64,000 bases of DNA from Rosa chinensis (Eukaryota > Streptophyta > Magnoliopsida > Rosales > Rosaceae): contig NC_037089.1 of the NCBI RefSeq assembly GCF_002994745.2, forward strand, positions 16,076,141 through 16,140,140. The letters run 5' to 3'. Both the position numbers and the translations under genes were made by a program. The notes beneath the pieces are model-generated. The model made no database searches. It had not been told where the DNA came from and saw only the letters and a program-made list of their open reading frames with translations. The first letter of the stretch is position 1; each line of letters starts with the position of its first letter. Shown one piece after another: positions 35,901 to 46,890 of the stretch.

Positions 35901-36416
35901 CTGAATGATATATTCTGGTTCAAGTTGCATGTATATATTGTTTTCTGACTGCATCTAAACCCCCTTTGAATGCTAAACTCTTGTATATTAATGCAGGCTG
36001 CAGCTATGTTTAAAGTTATGAAGGATACTCCACCATTTCCAGAAACATTGTCACCTGAGGGTAAGGACTTCCTTAGGTGCTGCTTCCAAAGAAATCCTGC
36101 TGAGAGGTCAACTGCTGCAATGCTATTAGAACATCGATTTATAAAAAACTCCCAGCTGCAGGAAGTCCCATCTACGACCTATAATGCCTCTAATGGGATG
36201 AATTTCTTGGTAACTATAAGGCCTTGCCACCCCACTTGTTTAGTTAAATTGTAGTCATTGGCGAAGAAAATTCAATTGTATTTATTTGTTTTACAGTCTG
36301 TGTTATGTTGACAGGAAAGACCCCAGACTCCAATTGAACTTGAAAGAAGACTTGATAGTTCATTGATGATTCCCAGCATTGGCATGCAATTAACTACGGG
36401 AAAGGCGGCTCTCTGA
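32954..36416 (+). CDS. MAPKKK5: MAPKKK5-like MEKK-type protein kinase
   Basis: Ten coding exons (32954-33267, 33592-34140, 34225-34312, 34667-34729, 34827-34990, 35192-35267, 35444-35503, 35587-35712, 35997-36209, 36315-36416) splice to 584 residues with all phases consistent. The start MRWLPSF matches Arabidopsis MAPKKK5, so I chose this ATG over the in-frame one at 32939. Residues 1-270 are disordered and rich in Ser/Pro ([17 protein letters not shown] is conserved). The kinase starts at about residue 270: [11 protein letters not shown], Lys297 in [11 protein letters not shown] with D394, DFG at 412-414, MAPE and GTIIEM-type helix F. All catalytic residues are present. In Arabidopsis MAPKKK5 passes chitin signals from PBL27 to MKK4/5 and MPK3/6. 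The C-terminal tail after the kinase is shorter than the Arabidopsis one (716 residues in total there). Confidence 0.93.
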
Positions 36417-37642
36417 GTGGTAAGATTTGCACTCTGTATACTCCATTTGCATACTTGGACCACAGATGAGTGCATTCCGCATTTCGTAATTGCCAAGCCT
36501 TGCATTCTGCCGGATCCAACTTCTTGCAAAATCTTCTCTTCAGTGACAATCTCCTTCTGAAACCTCCGGTTTAAACAGAGTCCAGCTCCATTATCTTCCC
36601 TTCATCCTGCCTTTAAGGCGCGTCCCAGAATACATCATCTAGCTTGGCTTGCAATCAAAACACCACCCTTCTGCAAATGCTCTGTGTGCTGTGTCAGACC
36701 ATGGTGCTGAAAAGTAATGCGGCATTTTCAGAAGACCGTATGGGAAGGGAAAGGATTACAGCTGCCTTTGGTCTAAAGAGAAAGCGGCTCCCGAATTGTA
36801 GGCTTAACAGAAGATTGATGTTGTGGTAGGTGATTTCCAGCCATAGAGTATTACTATAGTAGGTTCTTTCCCTCATCCTATTTCGATGGTGGAAGTTTCT
36901 CTTTCTGTGGAAATTAGAAGCAGCACTTTTTGTACACCACATAACTAAGTTTAGAGCTTCAGCAGAAGAACTAGTCTTTTGACAAGGCCTTCTGAAGGTC
37001 ATATACAATGCTTTCACTTCATGTTCAATTGTTGGAGTAAAAAATTTAACGTCTGTATAAGATGGGCTCAAATGTGACATGGTTTTTCAGTTTCTGTGTT
37101 TCTTTCTTTTTGCTTCATCGTAGACGATTTTGTTTCCGCTGATATATGCCAAGTCGATGGAAGAGACCATTTAGTTTTATAATCCTTTTGTATTTACCAG
37201 ACAGTCATTATGTTCAAAAGTTTCAAACCCTTAGAACTCCAAAACTTAGAGTAACCAAGTACAGTAAATATTTTTGACTTGAGCGTTGCGTAGCTAAACT
37301 TAAAAGCCCCACACCAATTTAAAGCTACTTTTAAGAAGGGAAAGCGATGACATACTGAAAAACACAGGAAAAAAGGAAGAAAGATCAAAGGAGGTCTACA
37401 TGATATTAATTATTAAACCATATACCAATTGACTTGACTCATAAGTTACCAACCACTATCATCGATCTCTGCCTCGCCTGACCACCAACGGGAGCAAGCC
37501 AGGCAATTTGATCCGCCGCTATATCGTCTAACTGCGACGGAGTTTCAAAACAACTTGAATCCAAGTGTCCTGTGAAGTACTCAAACCTCCATTGCCTGCA
37601 GCAGGATTGGATCTTCTGAATGTGCAGGGAACAAGGAATAAG
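36417..37642. other. MAPKKK5-like 3' UTR and spacer to the CRK gene
   Basis: No gene seen. A 23-bp stretch at 37323-37345 is identical to coding sequence of CRK exon 1 (38029-38051). Confidence 0.45.
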
Positions 37643-40600
37643 ATGAAGGACACATTGGTTTCAACAATAGACATAGAGCAGGAGGTCGAGGGAATTGAAG
37701 AAAATCAACCTGACATTAAAGGTAAATGCGAAGTACATGAACCTCCATCCCGATTCTTCAAGAGGCCGTTCTCAGTTCCTTCACCAGCAAAGCATATGAG
37801 GGCGCTTCTAGCAAGGGTGCTGGGGTTTTTTAAGTGGAAGGAGCAGGGTAGCATGACAAGGCTTCAGAAGAGTTTCGGGTATGTGACTGGAGAACAGGTT
37901 AAGGAGCTTGGAGAACAGGTTGAGGGCGGAACGGGGCTAGATAAGAGCTTTGGGTTCTCAAAGAATTTGATTAAAATGTATGAGCTTGGAAGTATGGTTG
38001 GGTTCGGGCATTTTTCCTACACTTGCATAGCTACTTTTAAGAAGGGAAAGCTTGAGGGCCACCATGCTGCTGTCAAGGTCATCTCCAAAGCCAAGGTTTG
38101 CTACCTTCGATTCATTTGTTCTAGTGAAGTTAAATTTACTATTGTGGGTTCTATCTATTTTGAGGACTACTACTTATGCTAAATACTGTCCATTGGCTGT
38201 TCAAATTGGACCTTGGACAGACCAACCGATCTCTACTTTTAATGACTGTGATAATTTTGTACGAAAGACAAACTATTTGGTTTTATGATCTTATAGTTTA
38301 TACCAGAAAGAGGTCATGTTTTATCTGCAAGGATGGTTTTCTCACCATTATTTGCATCAGTTTTGTGATATTAGCCAAGTTCTTCTTGCAAACATAACTT
38401 GGGTCAGGGGTATTCAAACTGCTGCATCCTCTTTCATTATGTTGTTCGGACATGCAGTTTTCGTTTTATTCTAGTGCATTTGTGCCATTTGTCTGGTAAT
38501 TTGTAGAGTGGTATTTCCATGACTCATATCTTATTTTATGGTTTTGATGTATGTTTCTTTTGACAGATGGCTACTGCTATTGCCATTGATGATGTGAGAA
38601 GGGAAGTAAAGATATTGAGGGCTTTGAAAGGACATAACAATATAGTAAAATTTTATGATGCATATGAAGACCATGACAATGTCTACATAGTGATGGAGTA
38701 AGGAACAAAGGATTACGTGATTCAATGATGGGATCCATCACTTTCTTGTATAATTTTTGTGTTACTGGACTTGAACATTTCCCATATTTTTCAGATATTG
38801 TGCAGGAGGGGAGCTCCTAGATAGTATACTTGCAAGGTATTTCTTCAGTGGCTGCTAGATATGAATGAATGCATCTTGAATCCACTTGAGGGACTTGGAA
38901 GCAAGAAATTCATGTGAAATAATGTTTGAAAGTCATCGATCACCAACTGATGTAATTTTAAGATTTTTTTTTCTTTTCTTTCCTGCAGGGGTGGGAAATA
39001 CCCCGAGGATGATGCAAGGACCGTCATGATACAAATATGAAGTGTTGTGGCATTTTGCCACCTCCAGTGTGTGGTTCATAGGGATCTTAAACCTGAGGTA
39101 CATTGCCTTCTTGATTGAAATTTAATCGTGCAGGATGTCAGAAATACTGGCGAATATGATTGTTAATTTGTTTTACTTAATAACCTGTTCAGCAATATAC
39201 AGCAACATATTGCACAGTTGCACTTATTTTTTTTCCTCCAAATATTTGCATTCTTTTCTTTTCATGTACTCATTCAAGTATTCTTAATTACCGGATCAGA
39301 ATTTTATGTTTATATCGAGTGATGAAGATTCACAGATGAAGGCTATAGACTTTGGCTTGTCAGATTATGTCAAACCTGGTTGGTCAACTCTTCTTCAACA
39401 CATGGACTATGGACTTGCTGTTTTATATCTGTAAATTTGGTCAAAGTTTTCATATGAATTATATGTGCAGATCAAAGGCTTAACGACATTGTTGGTACTA
39501 AGTACCATGTAGCCCCAGAAGTTCTACATAGGTCTTACAGTACAGAGGCTGATATGTGGAATGTAGGGGTGATTGCTTATGTTTTATTGACTGGCACCCG
39601 TCCATTTTGGGCTCAAACTGCATCTGGCATTTTTCGTGCTGTTCTGAGAAGTGATCCAAGTTTCGATGAATCACCTTGGCCATCTCTGTCTACTGAAGCA
39701 AAAGATTTTGTTAAGCGCCTATTGAATAAAGACCATCGAAAAAGAATGACTGCTGCTCAAGCTCTACGTGAGTCCCTCATACACTCCAAACAAATGTTTC
39801 ATCATGTTTATAGTTCAATGTGTCACCCACTGCTTTCTATTGCAGATCATCTCTGGCTTAGAAACTATAATGATCTTAGAGTTCCTCTGGATATTCTAAC
39901 ATTCAAACTCATGAAGGCTTATATGCATTCATCAACTCTCCGGAAATCTGCTTTAGGGGTGTGTATATGATAGTATTTTCAATTATAAGTTTATACCGAC
40001 ATTGTTCTGGGGTAACTATTAGAAGTTCTTATTCCTTCAAGTTTGTTCTTGCTAACCCTTTCAAGTATCAATTTTACATGATCTTTTTTTTTTTTCCTCG
40101 TTTCCTTTTTCATAACTTCCTTTAGTTCTCTCAATGTTGGCTTTTTGGCAGGCTCTTTCCAAGACATTGACTCCGGAAGACCTTTCTTATATGGAGGAGC
40201 AGTTTGAACAACTGGAACCAGACGGCAGTGGCACAATAGGCTTAGAAAATATTAAAACGGTTGGTTTCCTTCAGTTTCTCTTTACTTACTAAAATCAACC
40301 TACTGTTGGTAATGCTCCCGAACTTTTTTTATTGTCAGGCCTTGATGAAAAATGCAACTGATGCAATGAAAGAGGGACGATATGAGGATCTTCTAGCATC
40401 AGTAGGTGCCTTGACTATGGTTGTGCAGTTGATTAACTAGTATGTTGTTATCTCTTATTAGATCCTTGTTGCCTCTTTGGTAGCTTAATGCATTGCAATA
40501 CAGAAGAATGGCGTTTAAGGAATTTTGTGCAGCCACATTGTGTGTCCACCAACTTGAGGCTCTTGATCAATGGGAGCAACAATCTCGTTATGCCTATGAA

Positions 40601-41001
40601 CTTTTTGATAAGGATGGCAACAAGGTTGTTATCACGGAGGAGCTGGCTTCGGTATGTGTGCATATGGATTATATTTGCGTCTTTCCTATACCTTTTGTTG
40701 AATCCTTCTACTATTGGGTTGCTTTCTGCATCTACTTGATTCACTTTCGCCTCTCTCATGGAGCCATACTTTAGTTGATATTATTGGTGAGCTTTGAACT
40801 AACAATAAATTCTTGCGCAACATGTATGTGTGTACATTTTTGCAGGAGCTTGACCTCGGCCCTTCTGTCCTTGTTCATGCTTTTCTTCGTGATTGGATTA
40901 GGCAAACTGATGGGAAACTTAGTTTCGTTGGGTTTGTCAAGTTGTTGCATGGGGTTTCTGGCCGCACCTTGCGAAAGGTGAATGATAGTACGTTGCAATG
41001 A
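37643..41001 (+). pseudogene. CDPK-related kinase (CRK), interrupted by one premature TGA
   Basis: Eleven coding exons: 37643-38095, 38567-38697, 38795-38836, 38989-39097, 39300-39378, 39471-39767, 39846-39958, 40152-40259, 40339-40401, 40484-40651, 40846-41001. All introns are GT-AG and phases agree, giving 573 codons. The kinase has FGFSKN, a glycine loop GFGHFSYTC (third Gly is Ser), AAVKVI, HRDLKPE, AIDFGLSD and [10 protein letters not shown]. The degenerate EF-hand region with [24 protein letters not shown] and VSGRTL follows. This is the CRK order. The TGA at 39038-39040 (codon 226, after TVMIQI, 24 nt before FCHL) cuts the protein before the HRD loop. The usual MG(x)C myristoylation start is missing: the frame upstream has no ATG before 37643. 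It may be a young pseudogene, a truncated allele or a base error. Confidence 0.85.
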
Positions 41002-41021
41002 GATTCAAGAACTAAAGGTTT

Positions 41022-41255
41022 TGATAAAGTAATCTGGGGTTCACATCTAAACCAATTGGCAATAGATGGAGTGACCCAAACCCTTATAAACTCATAGGCA
41101 ATGTCCCGTTTTTTCCCATGTGGGATGTATATATTCTTAACACGCCCCCGCACGTGTGGCGAATTTTTAAGCCATACACGTGGACAACTTTTGGGTGACG
41201 TGGAGCCCGTGTGGCAGTTAGGCATGCACACGTGGGTAACCCGCTCTGATATCAC
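41022..41255 (-). mobile_element. Partial TRIM element just after the CRK stop codon
   Basis: The LTR-like part 41022-41142 (121 bp, TGATAAAG to CTTAACA) aligns along its full length with 49631-49751. The internal part follows: the purine-tract side GCCCCCGCACGTGTGGC and, near 41240, the primer-site side CCCGCTCTGATATCA (inverse of a TGGTATCAGAG-type site). The second LTR is not recognisable beyond 41256. It begins 20 nt after the CRK stop, so it lies in that gene's 3' UTR. Confidence 0.7.
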
Positions 41256-41569
41256 GATAAACAGTGACAAACGTGGCCCGTGACCCATCATTGTACCGAT
41301 ATTGTCCCAACTTAACCACCCGATAGGTGATGGGTTCATTCATTAATTGATTTACCAATCTTCTCTCCAATTTTGGACCTAGTTTGAGTTCATTAAATTG
41401 GCCATCGGAAATTTCGGATTGGATTATTGCCAAGTGTCCGATGTGGGCCTTGGATTGTTATGTGATTGGTCAAGTTTCTAATATGGGACTTGTGACCCGA
41501 TTTCCAATGTGGAATTATGTTTGTCAATTAATTCCACATGCATACCTAGAACTATGTTGCACGTGCCCG

Positions 41570-41735
41570 TGTTGGAGAGGAAAGATCCCACATTGAAAAA
41601 GTGACAAAATATGATATAATTTATAAGTGGGTGGCTCTTACTTAATTGTACCGAGACCTTTTGTGATTAAAATCCATAAGCAAAGTTATATTATATTTTG
41701 TCACTTTTCCAATATGTGATCTTTTCTCTCCAACA
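41570..41735. repeat. Solo-LTR-like or foldback element, 166 bp
   Basis: Starts TGTTGGAGAGGAAAGATC and ends GATCTTTTCTCTCCAACA. The inverted arms are about 50 bp with few mismatches (41570-41620 against 41685-41735). TG...CA ends suit an LTR; long inverted arms suit a foldback MITE. No target duplication is seen. The span 41256-41569 between it and the TRIM holds further repeat-like sequence without genes. Confidence 0.5.
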
Positions 41736-42667
41736 GATTTGCCATGCTGTCTTGAGTCTTTACCAATGAAGCAATATGTGATTAAAGTTTGATGAAGCTC
41801 AGATGGAATGCTTAGTAAAGTAGTACTAGACTATAGACTGGCCAGACATGCCCACGATTATGTGGTATCATTCTCTCTCCCTGTATCTTTCTCTCTGCTT
41901 TTATGCTTCCTGCTAAGTTTGACAGAAGCTCACAAGTTTTAGTACTATATTAGTATAGTACCACACCATATTGTGATTTCGTATATCCATCCTAAATAAA
42001 AAACTTCCAACTGAAGTTATTTCTTAAATGACTTCCAATATGTATGCCACATTGATACTTTAATTTCTTGGTTCTCATAATTTTCCGCTTATTTTGCAAA
42101 CTTTATATTGTTATACAGACGAGAGAGTGGAGATAAACACTAAACATAATTGATGGTATTAAACTATTCATTGATTTTGCAAAGCTTGTTTCGCATTGAT
42201 ATATGTCAACTTGATGCTATTAAGAGTCTAGCTGCTTGATGTGATTCTTTGCAACCCTTGTTCTCTTTGATTACTTGGATGGATTAATGTACTCCAAAGT
42301 TGAAAGAGCAATAATGAAAACATTTCCGGCCGAATTTTTTCGTTGAAACTTGAAACAGACACGACCGAATGCTCTAAAATGACTAAAGAGATCCAATGAT
42401 TTGGAGCATATATATTTAGTCGTTGACTTGTCATTTTTCAAGTATACACATTATGAAATGAGTTTTGGACAACTCGGAAGCGCGTGGACTGTAGCTGCTT
42501 CGAAACTTCCCACTGAAGAATAACATTGTGTTGTGTAGTTTTTCTTGACCCTGAGTCCCGGACTGCCCTGTTTTCCTTTTTTGTTTTTGTTTTTGTGGAA
42601 GAGTTTCGATCAGTTGAAGAGTTTGCTTCATTAGTTTTATTTCAAATCTTGTTGTGAAGACTCAACA
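41736..42667. other. Promoter and 5' UTR region of the RPW8-kinase gene
   Basis: No ORF of note. T- and GT-rich stretches (TTTTTGTTTTTGTTTTTGTGG at about 42578-42598) occur near the presumed leader. Confidence 0.4.
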
Positions 42668-44994
42668 ATGGCCGGAGGTGAGCTTGTTGCAGGGGCAGCT
42701 CTGGGATTACCATTTAATATCCTGTATGATGTGATTAAGGAAGTGATGAACAAGACTACAATGTTTAAACCCCTTCTCGGAGATCTCAGCTCCACCATGG
42801 AATCGTTACAACCACTGATCACTGACATAGCCAAGCACAACAGGGACTTGGGACGTCCAGAGGAGGAGCTACAAAGTTTCAAGAAGCAAATGGAGAACGG
42901 CGCAGAGCTTGTTCGAAAGTGCTCCAAGGTTGGTTTATGGACCAGCTACAAGAAATATGGATACGCCAACAAGTTAATGGACCTAGACAAATCTCTCAAC
43001 AGATTGTTGGCTATACTCAGCGTGCAGGGAATAAGGGCCGGGATGGAGACCTTGGTGGTGGTGAAGGAAACACTGACTACGGTGAGGAGAATTGAAGACA
43101 ATGGTGTTGGTAAAGAAGAGACAGTTGTGGTGCATAATCTGATCGAGTTTCAAAAGGGAAAGCTTATTGGGAGTGGCCCGTTCGGACCTCGCTATGTTGC
43201 CGGCAATAGGTATGTACATACAGATCTATGTAGAGCTGATGATAACGTACAGTTTCTACTTCCTTCGTAAAAGTGATCGATTAGGGTCTAATTTTCTTAT
43301 GTAACAGAGTAACTGGAGCTTTATGTTCAATGAAGGAAGTTGACTTATCTCCCAATGGCTCAATTTCCGCAAAATGTTTAGAGACGGTTTGTATGCATAG
43401 AGATGGCTTTCTACCTTTCCCCATATAGAATTAGCTTCATTTAGTGTGTTTTACTAGACTGTCGCGTGGTGCTAGCTTCTTTGAATGTATGAGTTTGTGG
43501 ATGATGCTGTGTGTTAGGATATCACTAGGCTTCTTAGCTGATGCTTCTTTTTACAGGAAATTAGAGTGCTCACCAAGCTGAGGCATCCTAACATTGTGGA
43601 GTTTTATGGAAGCCAAATGGTGAGTGGTGTGCTCCTTCACGTTTAGGCATTTCCAACATCATGTTTGTCCATTGGAATATTATGCCTGAAATGAATCGTA
43701 TATACTTTCGTGTATATGCAGGTTGGTGATCGATTTTATATATATCAGGAGTATGTCCACCCTGGCTCTTTGAGCAGATATATGAATGAACGTTATGGAG
43801 CCATAACAGAATCTATTGTTCGTAATTTTACTCGGCAGATAATGTCTGGGTTGGCTTACATGCATAGCGAACACATAGCACACAGGTAAAATCACATGTT
43901 GATAGAATCTCATGTGTCACCCTCTGCATGAAGTTTAATAATCTAGGAAAAATGGAATTTGATGCTAGATTTGATGTTGCAAATAAGAATAAGCACTTCA
44001 CCTTTTTTGGATCTGTAAGTATTTATTATATTTTTCGGTTGATATATATAGGAGCATCAAAGGGGCTAATTTGCTTGTCGATTCAAGTGGAATTGTCAAG
44101 CTAGCTGACTTTGGGATGGCACGATTAGTAAGTACTAGATCTTTAATTTCTTCATTCTCAACTCTGATGATCTTCTATTTCTTTGGTTAGCAGATTGATT
44201 CATTCACTGATTACAGTATAGTTGTTGCCATTTCGCGTAGCTTTCAGGGCATGAAGGGAATACATCTCTAGAGGGGGGAAATCCATACTACTGGATGGCT
44301 CCAGAGGTAACTGTTTCTAACCAGTGTGGTTGTCTAGGATCCGGGCTATGTTGCCTGTATATAATACACACGTACCAATACAATGTTCTTCCTGTAGTTA
44401 ATTATTTCTGGGAGGCAGAGTCTTGCTGCTGATATTTGGAGTTTGGGTTGCACAGTTATTGAAATGCTGACCGGAAGAGCTCATCAGAACGCATATGAAA
44501 GTGTAAGCACATCATGTATTTAACCATAAAACTACTTATTACATCTTGTTCTTTGAATGTAGTCAAATATGTGAAGGTCCAAAGGTCTAGTTTCTTGTTG
44601 ATATAGTTGATGCCTTGAAGGTAGCAAGTGATCAGATACTGTTCATCCTTCTAGGATATACTTGGTCCTGTAAAATTCGGTAAAATCTAGCTCTTCATTG
44701 AATCTAGCTCCTTTGATCTGCCTATCGAGTCTTGACATGGATACGAGTTTCGTGTGACACATTCTACACATCATGAAATCTCCTACCGGTTTTCTAAAGT
44801 CTATTATATCAATGCAGATGGAAGCCTTGTTTAAAACTTCTAGTGGGAATGAGGATAATCCAGAGCTTCCGGGAACATTGTCATTGGAGGGCAAGAATTT
44901 CGTAGAATGCTGCTTGCGAATAAATCCTGCAGATAGGCCTACTGCTGCCATGTTATTAGAACATCCATTCTTAACAAGTTCATCCAGGGGATGA
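42668..44994 (+). CDS. RPW8-domain / MAPKKK-type pseudokinase fusion protein
   Basis: Eight coding exons (42668-43209, 43308-43386, 43557-43619, 43722-43885, 44052-44127, 44241-44306, 44398-44502, 44818-44994) give 423 residues in an open frame, all GT-AG. Residues 1-130 are an RPW8 domain: ELVAGAALGLPFNILYDVI, then LGDLSSTMESLQPLI, then GAELVRKCSKV and KKYGYANKLMDLDKSLNRLL. The first helix is hydrophobic, as in RPW8 proteins. Residues about 163-415 are a MEKK/MAPKKK5-type kinase: QKGKLIGSGPFGPRYVA, Lys190 in CSMKEVDL, HPNIVEFYGS, DFG at 302-304 and YYWMAPE. The HRD motif is HRS (Ser284), so phosphotransfer should be lost. Exon 1 holds both the RPW8 domain and the glycine loop, so the fusion is not an annotation artefact. 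Exons 3-5 equal in length exons 4-6 of the MAPKKK5-like gene. The tail after the kinase is absent. Function is unknown; an immune scaffold or decoy is my inference. Confidence 0.88.
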
Positions 44995-44999
44995 ATTCC

Positions 45000-45780
45000 A
45001 TCTAAACAGAAGTGCCTTGTCTTACTAATTGGCAAAAGCAATCTGTGTTTTTTTTTAATTTTTCATTTTTAGTACAGTGGATGGCCAGAGGCCCAAAACA
45101 ATAAGAAATGAGTTCACATATCTCTAGAACAGGCCACTCCAGTGGCATGAGCAAATAACCAAGTTTGGTTTAAATTGTATGGTTTGAGCACTACTCTACA
45201 GATTCAGCATAAAACAACTATGGGCCTATGGCTAGCCGTTACTTAGGTTATAGGGAAACTGTCCATTTATCCAATTTTGAGCTACATTAACCTCACTTAC
45301 CCAAGTATCTTATAAGATTTCTCACTTACCCAACAAATTACATATTTTTTGCCCTAATACCCAATTAAATATTTTTTTTAATTACTTTTTGTATATTTTT
45401 GAGACAATTTTGCGCTCCCTCTATTTGTCAACTTCACTGGACTCCGGTCAACGGGGGCCCGACTCAGGTCACCGGTTTCCAGATTCTGGTCAATGGCCGC
45501 CGGATTCCTTTCATCATTTGCCGGAGATCTTATAGGTCATTGGAGGATATTATTGCCCCCAAATAAAAAAGTTATTGCCCCCCAATAAAAAGTTTATTGG
45601 GGATCAATAATTAGTAAAAAATGAAGATGTTTTTAATTTTAAAACTTTTAGGAGGTTTATCCAAATAAATAATCTTATTATTGCCCCTAATAATACCCAA
45701 TAATCATATTATTGCCTCCCAATAATTTTATTACTACTCCCCAATAATTTTTTGAATAATATTGTCTTTTGGAAAGATCC
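45000..45780. repeat. Repeat family with ATTGCCCCC words
   Basis: 45230-45780 has GGTCAACG/GGTCACCGG-type words, then units of TATTGCCCCC(C)AATAAA. It resembles 55430-55930. No coding content. Probably a dispersed transposon-derived repeat; class unknown. Confidence 0.45.
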
Positions 45781-46890
45781 TATTAATTCGAAAGACCTTA
45801 TTTTAAAAAATGCAAAAGAAACTTGCTGGTTGGAAAGTTGCTTTACTTTCTCGAGGTGGTAAGCTTACTCTGATCAAAGCCAATCTTTCTAGTTTACCAA
45901 ATCATGTCCTCTCTTGCTTTAAGTGCCCTAATACTGATACTTCTGCTTTGAATAATGAGTGTAGAAAATTCTTTTGGGGCAATGATCATTGTTCTCCTAT
46001 TGCTTGGTCTCAAGTTTGTACTCCTAAAGAGAAAGGTGGTCTAGCTAGACATTAGATCTTCTGCTCATTTTAATAAGGCAGCTCTAACTATGTTAGGATG
46101 GAAAGTTCTTACTGACCATCACAATTGATGGGTTAAAATTGTTCGAGCTAAGTATCTGAGAAGAATTCCTTTTGGACTGCTAAGAAAACTGCTTCTTCTT
46201 TCTGTGCTTGGAAAGGTGTTCTTGATTCAAGACCTGTACTTTCTGACGGTATTAGATGGATTGTTGGTGATGGTAGACATAATAATTTTTGGCTTTTTAA
46301 TTGGATCCTGCCTTTTCCTCTGATTAATTTTATTCACGAGAATCAAAGACATGCTATCAATACAAATGACCTTGTTTCGGATTATATATCTAATAATACT
46401 TGGAATGTGCAAAAGCTTAATGCTGTTCTTCCTTCTGATATAGAAGAGAAAATTATTGCTCTTCCTCTCCCTTATTTTTATCAGGAGGATAATATGATTT
46501 GAGGTCCTACTGGGAATGGTAAATTTACTATTAAATCTGCTTCCAATCTTCTTGTTCAACGTACTGTTGCTCATTCAAAAAATAAGTTACTTCTGAGGAT
46601 GTGGGAAACTAATTTGCCTCCAGCCTGGCAGATGATAAGAAATAAACTCTCTACAAGAGATAGAATTTTCTCAAATCTGTATATTGATAGAAGCTGTTCT
46701 TTTTGTCATTCCCAAGTTGAGGATTTGGATCATCTCTTTTTACATTATCAGTTCACTAAAGAAGTTTGGAAGTTGACTTTTCCTAGTTTTTCTATGCATT
46801 CTTGGAATCAAGGTTTTGTTAACTGGCTGGATTATCTTTCATCTTTACATGATCAGAAGCGGTCTACTTATCTTGAATGTGATTAGTTCA
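45781..46890 (+). mobile_element. LINE fragment (end of RT and zf-RVT)
   Basis: 45810-46055 encodes the end of the LINE reverse transcriptase (QKKLAGWKVALLSRGGKL, then CRKFFWG, WSQVCTPKEKGGL). 46599-46886 encodes the zinc-binding zf-RVT region (RIFSNLYIDRSCSFCHSQ, HLFLHY). The frame is broken between them. Both 5' and RNase H parts are absent. Confidence 0.82.

Noticed and set aside
37565..37642. Longer CRK N-terminus starting at 37565
   Set aside because: That start is GTG, not ATG; the first in-frame ATG is 37643. A missing upstream exon remains possible.
38691..38710. Apparent stop (ATGGAGTAAGG) in CRK exon 2
   Set aside because: The GTAAGG is a splice donor; joining to 38795 restores the codon and the family sequence ME-YC.
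42668..43270. Stand-alone RPW8 gene ending at 43270
   Set aside because: The last residues after 43209 are intron; the donor GTATGT and exon 2 continue the kinase with the same phase as in the MAPKKK5-like gene.
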